Position numbers and translations under genes: made by a program
Shown: positions 63,947 to 64,000 of the stretch, in pieces
Numbering within the stretch: position 1 is the first letter of the stretch
How the letters are laid out: each line of letters begins with the position of its first letter
The notes under the pieces: model-generated
The model's database searches: none
Seen by the model: only the letters and a program-made list of their open reading frames with translations
What the model was told of the DNA's origin: nothing
Source: F1-120-MAGs238 sp964484185
GTDB taxonomy: Bacteria; Planctomycetota; Phycisphaerae; Phycisphaerales; UBA1924
Direction: 5' to 3'
NCBI GenBank assembly: GCA_964484185.1
Contig: CAZAEQ010000009.1
Coordinates: 1-64,000 of the forward strand
Length of the DNA: 64,000 bases

Positions 63947-64000
63947 GCAACAGTGCTCTGAGAAGCCATGACGATAGCCGGGCCGGGATGTTGGCATGTA

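Noticed and set aside
61969..63950. N-terminal extension of the fucosidase frame to 63950
   Set aside because: The extra 185 residues are Arg/Cys-rich and unlike a protein, and they overlap the zinc-ribbon gene in another frame. The signal peptide begins at ATG 63395.

Overview
The window looks like a chromosomal segment of a planctomycete, most likely of the class Phycisphaerae. The evidence is the GC-rich codon use, several secreted proteins ending in a Pro-Gly/hydrophobic/Arg-rich (PEP-CTERM-like) tail or in a DFNGDGxxDFFDYLDF dockerin-like tag, pseudopilins with an AFTL cleavage site, very long SecA and LptC/OstA-like proteins, and zinc-ribbon membrane proteins. No rRNA, phage structural gene, transposase or CRISPR array was seen. 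Two tRNA genes are present: Pro-CGG and initiator Met.

Layout. 1-682 is the end of isocitrate dehydrogenase. 683-5510 is the most accessory-looking part: a hairpin-rich non-coding stretch, a P-loop ATPase, two small minus-strand genes, a SIR2-like protein, then a striking array of 12-bp palindromes at an exact 21-bp period and about 800 bp without convincing genes. 5511-12133 holds a secreted VCBS-repeat protein, small membrane proteins, a Ycf46-like AAA ATPase, a CHRD protein, a nucleoside deaminase and a DinB-like protein. 12305-16849 is a four-gene sugar ABC importer closely resembling YtfQ-YtfR-YtfT-YjfF. 16949-26109 (minus) has a lamin-tail secreted protein, tRNA-Pro, a pseudopilin, an enlarged SecA and a large secreted dockerin-tagged protein.

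26794-28969 is purF with two small genes. 28971-37656 (minus) is a compact eleven-gene type IV pilus/type II secretion-like operon: PilZ, GspE, GspF, five pilin-like proteins, a PilM/PilN-like fusion, PilO and a PilP-like protein. No secretin or prepilin peptidase is present. 38095-39833 is rpsB-tsf, followed by a possible small RNA and a sodium/solute symporter. 41720-49815 concerns the cell envelope: a 1089-residue LptC/OstA-like protein, aldo/keto reductase, kdsC, kdsD and a TolC-like lipoprotein, which together imply Kdo-containing LPS. The rest holds Sua5/TsaC, a glutamine-amidotransferase-like hydrolase, a DUF4340-like protein, purD, tRNA-fMet, an acyl-CoA transferase, a repeat-rich secreted protein, a class V aminotransferase, a DUF6265 protein, an alpha-L-fucosidase and a zinc-ribbon membrane protein.

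The best candidates for something undescribed are the 1131-4511 ATPase/small proteins/SIR2 cluster, which resembles a defence island, and the phased palindrome array directly behind it. All product calls come from reading motifs by eye; no database search was possible.
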